NCBI GenBank assembly: GCA_037447655.1
Contig: JBBHKE010000533.1
Coordinates: 111,350-175,349 of the forward strand
Origin: Zygnema cylindricum
Taxonomy: Eukaryota > Streptophyta > Zygnematophyceae > Zygnematales > Zygnemataceae
Length of the DNA: 64,000 nucleotides
Reading direction: 5' to 3'
Below, piece after piece: positions 44,250-58,000 of the stretch (positions are counted from its first letter, which is position 1; every line of letters starts with the position of its first letter). The position numbers and the translations under genes were made by a program. The notes under the pieces are model-generated. The model was not told where the DNA came from. It made no database searches and worked only from the letters and a program-made list of their open reading frames with translations.

Positions 44250-47200
44250 CTGTACTAAATCCACAAATATAGAAAATATTTTTAGTGTGTACGAGTTGAA
44301 TTGCACTTGTACGTTACCGTACTCGGTACGATATCCGTACAGCGGCAGGTACAGATCTTCACGAGTTTTAGAATCTTGCTTTTCTCTTTGTCGTTTTGCG
44401 ACATAGTATTAAAGTAGTACTATCTTTTTTTTTTCTAAAAAAAAAAAAAAAAAAAAAAAAAGGATTTTTCGACATCGTTAGGAACTGTAATATTGTCATT
44501 AGCATTTTATATCGTTAAATATAAACGCCACACTAATAATAATAATAACTATTTTTATTCTCATGAAGTATTCACGGTGTATAGATTGCCTATTTCCGTA
44601 AATATTTTTTCGTTGAAACGTCCAAAACAAAAAAAAATATAAAAAACGTTTTGTCAATCATCTTTAAAAAGTTTTTTGTTTTTTTTTGTTTTTATGATCT
44701 TTGGATCGGCTTCCTGTTTAACGTTAAGAATTTACAACCTCGAATTGCGGCCGGGGAGTCTCATTTTTTTTTTTTTTATTATTATTGTTATTATTATTAT
44801 TATTATTTATTTTATCTATCCTCTTGCTTGTTTTTTTATGCCGCACTAAATAAGTTTATCATGTGAAAATATTACTATTATTATATTTTGTAATTTCGTG
44901 CGAATAATTTCTTCATGAGAATTTTGTATCGTATGCAATATGCCCGATTTGAGAAAGTTTTAAAGTACATTTGTCAAAAAATACGATACAAAATTTCGTA
45001 AACCAAACATAAATAAATAAAAAACCTCGATTTAAATTGTTGGAAGAATCGCATCGGAAAAATTAAAAAAATCGAGAAAACGAAAAATATCGAGAAAATA
45101 AAAAATATCGGAAAAATGAAAAATATTGTATCGAGTAAAACCAAAAGTATTGCACCAATAAAACAAAATTATTGCGTGGAGAAAATAAAATAAAATTAAT
45201 ATATATACATTTTGCGTTGAGAAAACGAAGCTCATCGAGAGAGCAAAAAATATTGCGTCAAAGAAATAAAAAATATACAAAAAAAAGGGAGAGAAGGAAA
45301 GAGAAGAAGTACATCACACCTTGTCACACCCATGCGACGCGACACAGGTCCCTGCTTAATTTATTTTCGCTTTCCATTCAGTTTTTAGCTATTTTTATTT
45401 CATTTTTATTTATTTGTTTATTTATTTATTTTTTCACAATTGACCCAATAATTTCAATGTTGAATGGATGGGAAAAAAAAAAAAGCAAAGATATTTAGTG
45501 TTGTATACACCCTTTTTACATATTTAGATTTATTTGCAAAATCTTTGTTATATCTCTTTAAATCTCCCCTTTTTTGTTTTTCTTAGGGGCATCTTAGAAA
45601 TTCAAAAAAGACAAAACAAAAAGTTTTTGTTGAATATTTCTATTTAACAAAAAAATCTTTGCTCCTCGTATGTGTAAAGTATTATTGACTTATTTTATAT
45701 ATTTATTATATTATTATTTACATTATTATTTATTAGTTTTGATTAGAAATCAACTCTAATTCAGTTTCTTTAACACCTCTATTTCTTACAAAAAAAATCA
45801 CTCGGATGAAATCATTACAAATTCCCATAAACTAAATTCCCTAACAAAAAAAAAAAAAAGGAGAGGAAAAAAAAAGAAAAAAGAAGGATTTTTTTTTTCT
45901 GGTCAATTTCCTCCAACTTCTTCAAGCACAAAAATAAAATATCTAAAATTTCAAAATTGTCTTCCAGAATTTGCACATTTTCGTTGTTTCCTCATTTTCA
46001 AAATTTACAAAATTTAAAAATTTAAAAATTGGGTAAAAAAATTAGTACCTTCCATCGTTCTAAAAAAAAACTTGATACACTATTTTTTATCAAAAAAGGG
46101 TTGTAAATGGGCTTCTCTAAAATCTCAAGGTCATTTCCGTTTTTTTTTTTTTTTCAACCAAAAAGGAAGGATCTATAACTCTGGGGACACTAAAAAGTAA
46201 TTTGGACAAAAAAGTAAAAAATAAAAAGGAAAAAATGGCGTGTGAAGGAAAGGGGAGAGGGAGAGAGAGAGAGAGGAAGAAAAATTGTTTTTCTTCTCAG
46301 TGGTAAAATTCTTGGCTCATATTTTCTTCTCGCTTTTTTGGCTTTTTATAATAAAATTTATCATCTTTTAAAACCAAATAAAATTTCTTTATATTTATAT
46401 ACTTTTTGAGGATATGTTTTTTTAGAGAGGATTTTAATTTTTGGTTTTTTGACATTTTTTACTTTGGAAAGACTCAATTTTATTCAATAATGATTTTTTT
46501 TTCCATTTTAAAACAAACAAAAAGTGAGATTCTCGAACGATGAAAAATGAATTTGTTGTTATTGTAAAATCCTACACCTTATTTTTTTTTTTAATGGTTC
46601 GATTTGCATTTGTATTTGAATTTGGTATTTTATTTTTATGTTTGTATTTGTATTTTCTAGTTCATTTGTTTTTTTGTGTTTGTTTTTGTTTTAGTATTTT
46701 GATTTGATTTAATTCGATTTAGATTTGATGTCAATCAATTTCTTTTGATTTGATTTGATTTAATTTGTTTCGAATAATTTCGATTGATTTTATTTACGAT
46801 GATTTGATTCGATTCACTTAAAAATTTACGATTCGATTTGATTAGATTTGTTTTACATACAGTTGTCATAAAACAATTGGTTTCCGATACAAAAAAACAA
46901 AAGATTTTTTTTCCTGCAAAAATAACAGTGGATAATCTTTATTAGTATTGAAACCCCAAAACCCCAACTCCCCAATACCCCCAAAACCCCGAAACCTCAA
47001 AACCCCCAAAACCCAAAAACCCCAAAAACCACACAAAACCCCAACCCTCCAAAACCCTGAAAACCCCAAAAAACCCCGAAAACCCAAAAATCCCAAGACT
47101 CGAGAATCCCAAAGAATCTCAAAACAAATTAAAATTAAGTTTTTAATCGATCTAAAACAAAAAAAACAATATTGTGAGAAAAATTCTCAAGTTTTGTAAT

Positions 47201-48030
47201 ACTAACGAACATTTGTTTTCCCTCATATATATAAAGTCTATTTACTAACGAACATTTTTTTCCCTCATAAATATAAAGTCTATTTATAAATAAAAATTAT
47301 ATTTCTAAATTCAAATTCTTTTTGAATTCTTTTTATAGATATAAATTATATTTATAAAAATAAATTCCAGTTTTGAATATAAACATGAAAGGAAACAAAA
47401 CCGCAATTTACTAATAAGAACGGATTAATCGCCAAAAGAAAAAAATAAAAACTAAAATCTAAAAAGTTACAACCAAAGGAAAAAAAAACTTTGTACGTAT
47501 TAAAAAGCGCTTAAAAAAAAACCCTTAAAAAAAAAAAACAAGAAAAAACACTCACCACTATTTACGGGAGTAAATTGCCCGAAAATTTATCGATATAAAA
47601 TCAATTTGTTGGTAGATCAATATATTAGCGATAAAAAAAAACCAATTATTCAGTTTTTAAGAAGTTCCTCCAACACCCAAAACCTGAAAAAAAAAATGAA
47701 AAAAAAGAAAAAATTACAATTTCTACGTTTCCAAAACCTGTAAGGCGAAAAATTTAATATCTAAATCAATTACCGTAATGAAATTGAGAAATAAAAAATA
47801 TGTCAAATTAACCAGAATATGCCTTTTACTTTTTTAAGTCCTATAATAACAAAACCTAAAAACCAAATCCTTTCAATTAAAAAAAAATAAAAAAAAATGA
47901 GACCGTAAAAATTAAAAACGCACTTCCCCCAAAAAAAACACGTTATGAAAAAACAACTTTCCTTGAGAAAATCCATTAAAAAAGAAAAAAGAAAAAACGA
48001 AAACTACAAAAGCATTCTGTAACTTATTCA
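44250..48030. other. AT-rich intergenic region, no gene seen
   Basis: Long A and T runs, a (TTA)n patch near 44780-44810, GATTT-type repeats (46690-46850) and an AAAACCCC-type tract (46950-47100). No ORF with protein-like composition. Confidence 0.6.
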
Positions 48031-48034
48031 GTTA

Positions 48035-48175
48035 TTAATATTTCCTTGTTACTGTTTCCGTTATTACAATTTTCCGGACTTCCGAACAATTGCAGAAAAA
48101 GACTAAATTCACGATCCTCGAAAAAGAGTGACCTCTGAAAAAATTTCGACTCCAGAACTTGTCCTCGTCCCTCCC

Positions 48176-48223
<48 letters not shown>

Positions 48224-48905
48224 CAAAAAAAAAAAAAAAAAAAAACCACGAGGAAAAAAAAAAACCCCAGGAAATAAGAAAAAACAGGTACCAAACAAAA
48301 AAAAACCCACACTCCCTTTGAAAAATCCCTTTGGAAAAAGACCAAAAAAAAAAAAACTTCCGATTACGAAATAAAGTTTTGTTAACGAAATAACTTTCAA
48401 TTATGAAAAAATGTTCGACTACAAAAAAAAAAAGTTCTATCACAAAAATATTTGGTTGCCCCTTCGGATAATATTACTATTGTTTTTCCACGAATGTAGA
48501 AAAAGACAAAATTCTCGTTCCTCAAAAAATGCGAAAATATTTGAAACCAAAATTCGGACTACCGAACTCGTTTCCATGAAAAAAAAAACAGAAAAAAAAG
48601 GAAAAAAAAAAAAAACACCCAAGAAAAAAAGCACCGGAAAATCCTCTCATAACCGAAACAAAACTCCCCCAGAAAACTTCCTTTGACGAATACGAAAAAA
48701 TACGACAGAAACACTTTCAAAGTCGAAAAAAAAAAACGAGAAATAAAACCGTTCGATAACAAAAACATTCCGTTGACTGTTCCTTTCTTAATACTTTTGT
48801 TTGGCAAACAATGCAGAAAAAGTTGAAACTTCCGATCCTCGGGAAAAACGATACATGTTTGGGAACAAAAAATTTGCTCTGAAACTCGTTTCCATAAAAA
48901 AAAGA
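48035..48905 (-). repeat. Three degenerate copies of the HSP20-like gene's last-exon end
   Basis: Downstream of the stop at 49099, three blocks (about 48775-48905, 48455-48585 and 48035-48165) match the exon stretch at about 49130-49260. Shared words include GGAAACGAGTTC, GAGGAACGAGAA and CTTTTTCTGCA (minus strand). Fragments of the encoded [14 protein letters not shown] and [10 protein letters not shown] can still be read in altered form. Poly(A/T) runs of up to ~45 bp separate them. Confidence 0.75.
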
Positions 48906-49098
48906 AAAAAGCAAGGGAAAGAAAAAAGAAAACATACCGTAAAAAACCCATGTAAACCAAAACAAAACTCCCTTCGAAAAGAAAAAAGATATGGAAGTAA
49001 GTAACCACCGACGAAAACCAGAAAAACCTCCTCTGAAGACGAAAAAAGACGAGAAAAAGGTGAGAAAAAGATGAGAAAAAGACAAAAAACATGTCCCA

Positions 49099-50096
49099 TC
49101 ACGAAAGCATTCCGCTCTCGCCCGTTCCGTTATTATTATTATTACTACTACTATTCCCGTTCCCTGACGGATGCAGAAAAAGACGAACTTCTCGTTCCTC
49201 AGAAAAAGCGATATGTTTCGGAACCAAAATTTCGACTCCGGAACTCGTTTCCATTAAAAAAGCTCGAACACCGGCGTCTTCCGGTATTCTCTCCGGAAGT
49301 TCAATTTCTCGAATAAAATCGCCCGGAGGAGGATGTTCCGGATGGGAGTCGGTGAGTTTAAACGTTCGATCCCATCGAGTTATAAACGGGAGTCGCATCG
49401 CACTCGTGCAATGGACCTGGGAGAGGAAGAGGGAGAGGGAGAGGGAAAGGGAGAGGGAGAGAGAGAGGGAGAGGGAGAGGTAAGAGAGAGGTACGAGGGA
49501 GAGGGAAGAGGGAGAGGTGGGATGGAGAGGGAAGAGGGAGAGGTAAGATGGAGGTAAGATGGAGGTAAGGGAGAGGTAAGGGAGAGGTGAGATGGAAAGG
49601 TAGGATGGAGAGGTATGATGGAGAGGTAAGATGGAGGTAAGATGGAGGTACGATGGAGGTAAGGGAGAGGTAAGAGGAATAGGTAAGAGGGAGAGGGAGG
49701 ATGGAGAGGTAGGATGGAGAGGTAGGATGGAGAGGTAAGAGGGAGAGGTAGGATGGAGAGGGAAGAGGGAGAGGTAGGATGAAAGGGAAGAGGGAGAGGT
49801 AGGATGACGAGGGAAGAGGTAGAGGTATGATGGAGAAGTAAGATGGTGAGGTAGGATGGAGAGGTAAGATGGTGAGGTGGGATAGAGAGGGAAGAGGGAG
49901 AGGTAAGATTAACCTTCTGAATGTAGGCTCCAAACGAGGGAGGGAGGGACGGAGAGAAGAATAGGGAGAGATGGGGAGAGGGGCAGAGGGGGAAGAGAGG
50001 GAGAGGTATGAATGGAAGGGGGAGAGAGGGAGAGGAAGAGAGGAGAGGGGGAGGGGAAAGAGAGAGAGAGAGACAGAGAGACACAGAGACAGAGAG

Positions 50097-50184
<88 letters not shown>

Positions 50185-50658
50185 CTCTCGCCTATACAAG
50201 TGTGTGTGCCTCTTTGCTCCTCCATGTGACTCTGAGTTGCTGCAAATCGACGAATGGGAGACTGACAGCTATTAAAAACGCTTTTTCATCCTCATATATA
50301 CTTTTTGCCGCAGTTACGGGCCCCAAAGCCTGTTTTTTTTTTTACAAAAAAAGAAAGGAAATATGATAAGAAAGAAAAAAAAATTAGGTTTTCGATGTTA
50401 AAAACAAAATTGGGTTTCTGATGGTTAAAAAAAAATGGGCTTTCGATAGTAAAAAAAATTTGGGTTTACGATGGTTTTTTTAAATGATATACATAGTCGA
50501 ACATTTTATTTGAGTTTTCTATACGGGTTTTGTCACCGTCATAGTTCTCAAAGGCAAAAAAAAGAAGGAAAAAAAGAAGGAGGAGGGAGGGAGGGAAGGA
50601 AGGAGGAGGGAGGGAGGGAGGGAGGGAGGGAGGACGGACGGAAGAACAAAAGGAAGGA

Positions 50659-50745
<87 letters not shown>

Positions 50746-51973
50746 GAAGGAAGGAAGAAAGGAAGGAAGGAAGGAAGAAAGAAAGAAAGAGAGGCAACAA
50801 AGAAAAAAAAGTGTTTGAAACAGAAATAGAATGAAGTAAACACTAAAAAAAAACAGAATATGTACCGTCGAATGAAAAAATAAATACAAAGAAACAAAGA
50901 CAGACATTTATACGAAAAAAAAATACTATTAATAGTGTTATACATTGAGCAGGTTTTGCCTATAATCGTTATTTCATTTTTTGGCTGGTCTCAATATCTA
51001 ATATATATAATTGATTTATCGTATCACCGACAGTTGCAATATATAAATATTTGATATTTCCGTACAATTATTTCCATACTTTTCAAACGTTTTTTTTTAC
51101 ACGGTCGGGGCTGAAGTTTTTTTTCTCAGTACGGTACGTGACACTGTACTGTACCGTACCGCACCGTACGGTACCGAAATGAATTTTCACCAAATATTTG
51201 ACTTTGTACCTCGATTCATATTTTTTAGCGTTTTGTACGCAGAATTATTGGCCAATCAAGTATTAGGTGAAAGATTCGACAACATCAGTTTTTTTCTTTG
51301 TATTTTTTCTAGTAAAGATTTACGTACATTTCATTTTAGGGTTTTCGGTCGACTATTGGACCGTTATCGTTACACCGACCATCCTTATTAGAATTAATAA
51401 CAATAATTCGGTCGCGACTTTTTTTCGGCCGAGAATCATAACTCAGTATTATCCAAACTATTTAAGGGAGAGGAATACAATCTGCCACGTTTATTAGCAC
51501 TAAATTAGTATTATATGTATTCCAATTTCCCATTAACACGAATAAATCCTTTAACACTAATAAACGATGGTTATCGGTCGATAGTTGTCGAATTGTCGAC
51601 ATATTATCGGCAAACTCGATAAATATAGAATTTTTAAGGTAGAGATATTGGGTAAATACCGATATGGCAATATATCGATTCTGTATTAGTTCGATAAACA
51701 AAACTAATTACTAACACGGAAATACAACGAAAATGGTAATAAATGGATTAAGAGGAATTCGTCAAAAAGAACGACGACAAAAGGAAAAAGAGAAACAAAA
51801 ACGAAAAACGGAAAGGAAAAAACAAACGTCAACACAAAAATACGGCGGAAATAATAATAAGACTTAAATACTTAATACTATTTAAGTGATGTTGATCGAT
51901 ACTAATAATACCAAAAAAATGTTAACAAACAAAAAAAAAATGTAAAACAAAGAAATGTAAAAAAAAAAAAAAG

Positions 51974-52053
<80 letters not shown>

Positions 52054-55000
52054 AAACAAAACAAGAGAGAAAACAACAAAAAAAACAACAAAAAAACCAA
52101 CAAAAAACAAAAAACTAAAAAACCAAAAAAAAAAACCACAAAAAAAAACCCAAAAAAAAACTTTACCTGAGACATTAAACCCGAAAAATTGCCGACCCAT
52201 TTTGGTCTTTCGATAATCGCTTGTTCTTTATAAGTTTGAGTTTGTATGGGAATACACTCTAAAAACCTCTCATCTCCATATTCTTGACCTAACCCTAAAG
52301 TATCTCCTCCAAATTCTTGACCTAATCCTAAAGTCCCATTAAACCCTACAACCCCAATAGGAGATCTTGATTATCCCCATTTGATTTTTTCGATCTTTCG
52401 ATTTTGATCCAAAAAAAACTGTTTTCCTTTATTATTATTACTATTATATTTGTTACCATTATTACTGTTATTAACTTTTTTTCTTTTTTTTAACAATCGT
52501 TCGGATAATAGGTTTTTGGAGGAGAATTCGATAGGTTCTTCGTCCCATTCTCCGTCCGTACCGGCGGCGTTACGCCATTCGCTGTACTGTTCGGCATCTT
52601 CTGGGAGTGAAAAAGGGAACTCTCTCCCTGTCAAAATAACAAAAAAAAGAAAAAAAATGAAGTTTTTCTGGGGTTTGTTTTCTCCCTCCCTCCCTCACTC
52701 ACTCTCCCCCAGCTCTGTACTGTTCGGCATCTTCTGGGAGTGAGAAAGGGAACTCTCTCCCTGTCAAAACAAAAAAGGGTTTTTCTAGGGTCTGTTCCTC
52801 CCTCCCTCCCGGCTTCCCTCCCTCCCGTGTTCCCTCCCTCCCGTGTTCCCTCCCTCACCTTCTCCCTCCCATAAAAAAATAGGGTTCCAAAAAAAAATAG
52901 GGTCTTATTAGGGTTGAGGAGGAGGAAGTTTTTACACTGTGAGGTCCATCCGAGGGATCCACACTATTCATGATTTAGGGTTTTAGTAAACTAGGAATAA
53001 TTAGGGTTTCAGTAACCTAGAATTAATTAGGATTTTAGTAAATCAGGAAAAAAAAATAGGGCTTTTATTAGGATTGAGAGAGAGAGAGGGGCTCTATTAG
53101 GGAAATTTCACCTGTGAGGTCCATCCACCTCTGTCGGTCGGAGGGAGCCACAGTATTCATGTTTGGCGTCCGTACAATTTGGAGACCATGGATACATTGA
53201 GGGTTGGATAATCCTTTGTACTGTTTTCGTTGCATGCGGTGGGACCGAGGGAAGCCTCTCTCCGGACTGAAGGGAAATTCGGGTTCTCCGGACCTATAAA
53301 AAAGAAATAAAATTAAGGTAAGAGGGAGAGAGAGGGAGAAAAGGGAGAGAGAGGGAAAGAGAGCGACCGAGGGAACCCTAACTCAGGCTCACCGGACCTG
53401 GGAAGACAAAGAAAAGGAAGGTCTTTGAAGGGAGAGAGAGGGAGAGAGAGGGAGAGAGAGGGAGAGAGAGGGACCGAGGGAATCCTAGCTCGGGCTCACC
53501 GGACCTGGGAAGACAAAGAAAAGAAAGGTTTTTGAAGGGGGAGAGAGGGAGAGGGAGAGAGAGGGAGAGAGAGGGACCGAGGGAAGAGTCTCTCAGGACT
53601 GAAGGGGAATTCGGGTTCTCCGGACCTATAAAAACAAATAAAAAATAAGGTNNNNNNNNNNGTTTCGAGCGAAACAACGCTTCCCAAAAGACGTTTTCCT
53701 TCCCCACCTAAAGTTGCTTTGGATACGTGGACAGCGGTTTAAGTGGAGTTAGGCATAAGAAGAAAGCGAGCGACGGCGAGCGTTGACCGTGCACGTGGTG
53801 TACCTACACGTTTGACGGAAAGAAATACCTTTTAACCTGCTTCTGTCTGATTTACCTCGAAGGAAGAGACCAAAATCGGCATCAAGCTTGAGGAATCCCT
53901 CTTTGAGAAGAACAGCATGCAAGTGTTTATTCCAGACACGAGGGGTCTGTTTGAGACTATAGAGGGACTTTAGAAGCCTGCAAACAAGGTGTTCTGTACC
54001 AGGCGAGTCGGGTTGGCGGATGAAAATTTCTTCGTCCAATTTTCCATAAAGAAAGGCAGTTTGCACATCCATGTGGTGCACGTGCCAGTTGCGAGCGGCA
54101 GCGAGCGAAAGAAGAATACGGATTGAGGTGAATTTGGCGACAGGTGCATAGGTTTCGTTGAAATCCACCCCTTCCTTTTGCAGAAAACCCTTCGCAACAA
54201 AGCGAGCTTTGTAGCGATCTAGTGTGCCGTCTGCCTTCGTTTTGACGCGGAAGACCCACTTGGAGCCTATGACCTTTCGGCCATGAGGGAGTGAGGTAAG
54301 TTCCCAAGTACCATTCTTTTGTAAGGAGGCAAACTCTGCGTCTGTAGCGGATTTCCAAGAAGGAGCGTCTGGACTGGCCATGGCTGCAGAAAATGAATGA
54401 GGAACAGGAATGGTTCCACTGTTAGCAATGTTGGCTGTGCCATGGAGTTGGCGAAGCTGTTTCTCTTGAATGCGTTCACTTCTGCGAATGGGAAGGGGAG
54501 GTTCAATAGAAGGAGCCGCAGGAGAGGCTGGCGGATTGACAAATGGGGAATCAGCGGGATTTATGGGGGAGAGCGCGTAAGGGTCAGAAGTTGTGCGATG
54601 GATCGACAGAGGAGTGGATGATAAGAGGTTTTCTGATGTGGATCTGAGCAAGGGTAAAGGAGAAAGAGAGGGAAGGGATGATAAGGGGGGAGTGGACGAA
54701 GGAAAAGAGATGACCGCAAGAGGTGAGGATGATGTCTTGGTTTGGGAGATGGAGGGTGGAGGAGTGGGGAAAGAGGCGGTTGAGGAAGTGGTGAGTTTGA
54801 GAAGGAGTTGAGTTTCGTTGAAGATGACGTCACGGCTTAGGATTACCTGGCATTCTTCTGAGAGATAAATACGATATGCTTTTGATTCTGTCGAATAGCC
54901 GACTAGAACGCCGGATTTCGCCCGACTATGCCATTTTCCGGTGGGTAAGGTTTTTAACCCAAGCGTTGCAGCCGAATATTCGGAGGTGAGAGACGTCTGG

Positions 55001-58000
55001 TTTGACGCCTGTCCAGGCTTCATAAGGAGTGACACCGGGAAGGGCGGAAGTGGGGCAGCGATTCCGTAGATAATTAGCAGTCGTGACGGATTCTGCCCAA
55101 AATATAGTGGGCAGTGTTGCGAAGTGCAACATGGAACGTGCCATGTTGATGACGGTACGGTTGTACCTCTCTGAAACTCCATTTTGTTGTGGGGTGTTGG
55201 CGACTGTTGATTGGTGGATTATTCCGTGAGTAGTGAGAAAGTTGGAGAATGCGGTGGAAAAGTATTCCCCGCCGTTGTCAGTTCTGAGACATTTAATGCG
55301 GCAGTCAAGGGAGTTTTCAACTAATGACTTGTACTGTTGAAATATTTGGAAGGTGTCAGATATTTCGACGGAGGAGAAAAAGGTGACAAACCTGGTTGCA
55401 TCGTCTATAAATGTAACAAAGTAGAGTGTGCCAGTATGACTGGGCACTGACATCCGGCCACAAAGGTCAGAGTGAATTAATGATAGGGGGCCGTTAGATT
55501 TAGACTTGCTGGACAGAAAGGATGGGCGAGTCAATTTGTTTTCAACGCATCCTGAGCAAAAATTAAGATTTTTGTTGGGAAACGAGTCAAGCCCAGTGAC
55601 CAGGCCTTTGCTCAATAATTGGAGGCTGGAAGAGGACAGATGACCGTATCGAAGATGCCATTTCGCAAATGTGTGAGGAGATGACGATGTGGCCATGTTG
55701 GCATATCCAACGGATTGGAAGTGCGACAGGATGTAGATTGATCCTGACTTTACCGAGTCCCACCTGGGATTTGTGCGGAGAAAGGAAAGTGACAGTCGTA
55801 GTAGAAAAGACAGCTGTGGCGCCTTGATGAAGTGCGGCGCCAACAGAGAATAAATTCTTTTTGAGACCAGGGACGAATAGTACGTGAGAGAGAGTTATTG
55901 TTGACGTGGCGGTGGAGAAACCAGCAGTGGAGATTTGTCCGAAGTGAGTGGCCGTTAAGGCGGCATTTTTGCCGAGCAAGACCGTCATAGGAGGATGAAG
56001 CGGTGATATGGATGTGAACCAATCAGAGCGTGAGGAGAGGTGATGTGAAGCGCTAGAGTCAACGATCCATGAATCAGTCGGCATAGTTGAATTTATGACA
56101 GGAAAATCGGAGACCGCGGATGTGGTAAGAGCAAATCCATAATCTGGTGGAGGCGTAGTATATTGAATAGCTGGCGAAGTCATAGGGACAGCTGGATTTG
56201 GAGGAGGGATTGCTTGACCGTATGAGTAATGATGGTACGGTTGGGCGACTGGTGGCAAATGTGGAATATCGCCAACAATAGTGTTGCCATACCCTGGAGA
56301 ATGTATGAAAGGATTTGTCGGCGCGAAATATTCTTGGCTTGGAGGAAAAATAGCTTCGGCCGTTGAGGCGTGACCTTGATAAGGACCGCGCCCATTGTTC
56401 CGTCCACGCCCTCCTGTACGGTCAGATCCTCCTTGTCATTCTAGTTTCCGTCGAAGAGCAGGGCAATTGTCAATGACGTGAGTGATCTCACGGCAGTAAC
56501 TACAAGAAGGGGTCTTAGGTGGCCGGTTGGATGGAGGGGTAGCTGCCAGAGCGACACCAGGAGGCGGGGAAAGATTTTGCTTAGTTTCTTCGTGGACCAG
56601 AGTGGCAGTAAGGGACGGAATAGTGACAACTGTGGAAGAGTTGTCAATAGAGGAAATAAATGCGGAGTAGGAGGAAGGTAAGCCTCCTAGGATCGCGGAA
56701 ATAATATCCTCCTCCGATACTGTAGCACCGATACTCTTGAGCCGGCCGGCAATAGACTTCACATTGTGAACAAACTGCTGAATAGATTCGATGGGCAGTT
56801 TCTGACAAGAATTCAACTGCCGACGAAGGAGAAGTTTGTTTGACCAGGATCTAACTTCGTACGCATTGGACAGCAATGTCCATGCGTCATGAGCTGAGTG
56901 TGCGTCGCGTATGAGGTCAAGTTGGGTAGATTCAAGAGCTAGAACCAATCGAGAGTGAGCCTCCTCATTCCGGAGAAGCCAGGCAGGTTTGGCAGTAGCT
57001 TCGGAGGGCTCAGCCTCACTACCGTTAATAATGGACCAGAGTTTTTCGCGACGAAAAAGATGCTCGATTTGATATTTCCATCCGTAGAAATCCGAGCCAT
57101 TAAATTTTGCAACGGTATTAGCATTGAAAGGCCCATAACCTATTGCAGTGGATGACATGGCAGCAGATAAAGTAGGAAGGAAAGTAAAAATGAAAAAGAC
57201 ATAAGAGAGAGCAAAACAAAGTGTTTTGATTGAAGGTATCTGGGTACAAAGGATTTAGACAGTTAAGTAGAGCAGAGAATGTCACGAAGTGACTTCTCAA
57301 AGTCTAGAGACCGTAGGTGACCTGAAAGGTCACCTGACACATAATTCTGAAAGGGCAAGAGACAAGATCTCTAAGTGGGCGGTGGACAGCTTAGGATCGG
57401 ATCTGTCACTAGATGCTAAGCTGGACGTTTTAGATTAAGCTAAAGAGACAAAAAAGGAAAACTGACTTAATAATGTAAACTGGAATAAAGAAGCTAACTA
57501 AATAACGTAAACTAGAATGCTAGTTTTCGTTATTAAATAAAACAGAGATAACTAAAAACAAGAAAAAGCTTCTGACAAAGGGCTAAGTCCAACATTATTG
57601 TCATTCTTTTCTCCTTGTTATTCCTCATTATTCCTTATAATTTCTCAATTCCTTACCTTTGTTTCCAACCATAAACGACTGTAATGGCATTTTTCCACAA
57701 GAGTTTTGAGGCCTTTTTTGCATACAAAATATACATTTTTTATACGTCTTAAAACCTCTTACATTTTTTTACAACTTCCTCATATATCTCACCTAGTATT
57801 TCCATTCATAAACGATCGTAATTGCATTTTCCCGAGGGAGTTTTGCGGTCTATTTTGCATGGCCCACATGTAGCAGTTTTCGAGGTCGTGTTGCACCAAA
57901 AACGAGTCCAGACAAAGGTCTCCCGACTCCACGGGGCCGAGCAAAACCCCGTCACGTCCCATTTTTCCCTGGTCACCATGACAAAAACATGGATAATAAT

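Larger units (their letters stand above)
53749..57594 (-). mobile_element. Truncated, decayed Ty1/Copia LTR retrotransposon
   Basis: On the minus strand a likely 5' LTR, gag, protease, integrase and the start of reverse transcriptase follow in the Copia order (integrase before RT). RT ends before its YVDD box, and RNase H and the 3' LTR are absent. The copy has in-frame stops and at least two frame shifts. It sits in the intron between exons 4 and 5 of the HSP20-like gene, in the same orientation. Confidence 0.93.

Noticed and set aside
46950-47100. AAAACCCC tract as a telomere of ciliate type
   Set aside because: The tract is irregular and internal, and all other evidence points to a plant; it is better read as a degenerate simple repeat.
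49358-50104. Pair of ~240-aa Ser/Leu/Pro ORFs
   Set aside because: They lie in a GA minisatellite inside an intron of the HSP20-like gene; only the last codons overlap the real exon 8.
57200-57594. Initiator-tRNA primer-binding site next to the Copia LTR
   Set aside because: I looked for TGGTATCAGAGC on the element strand and did not find it; the inner LTR border therefore stays open.
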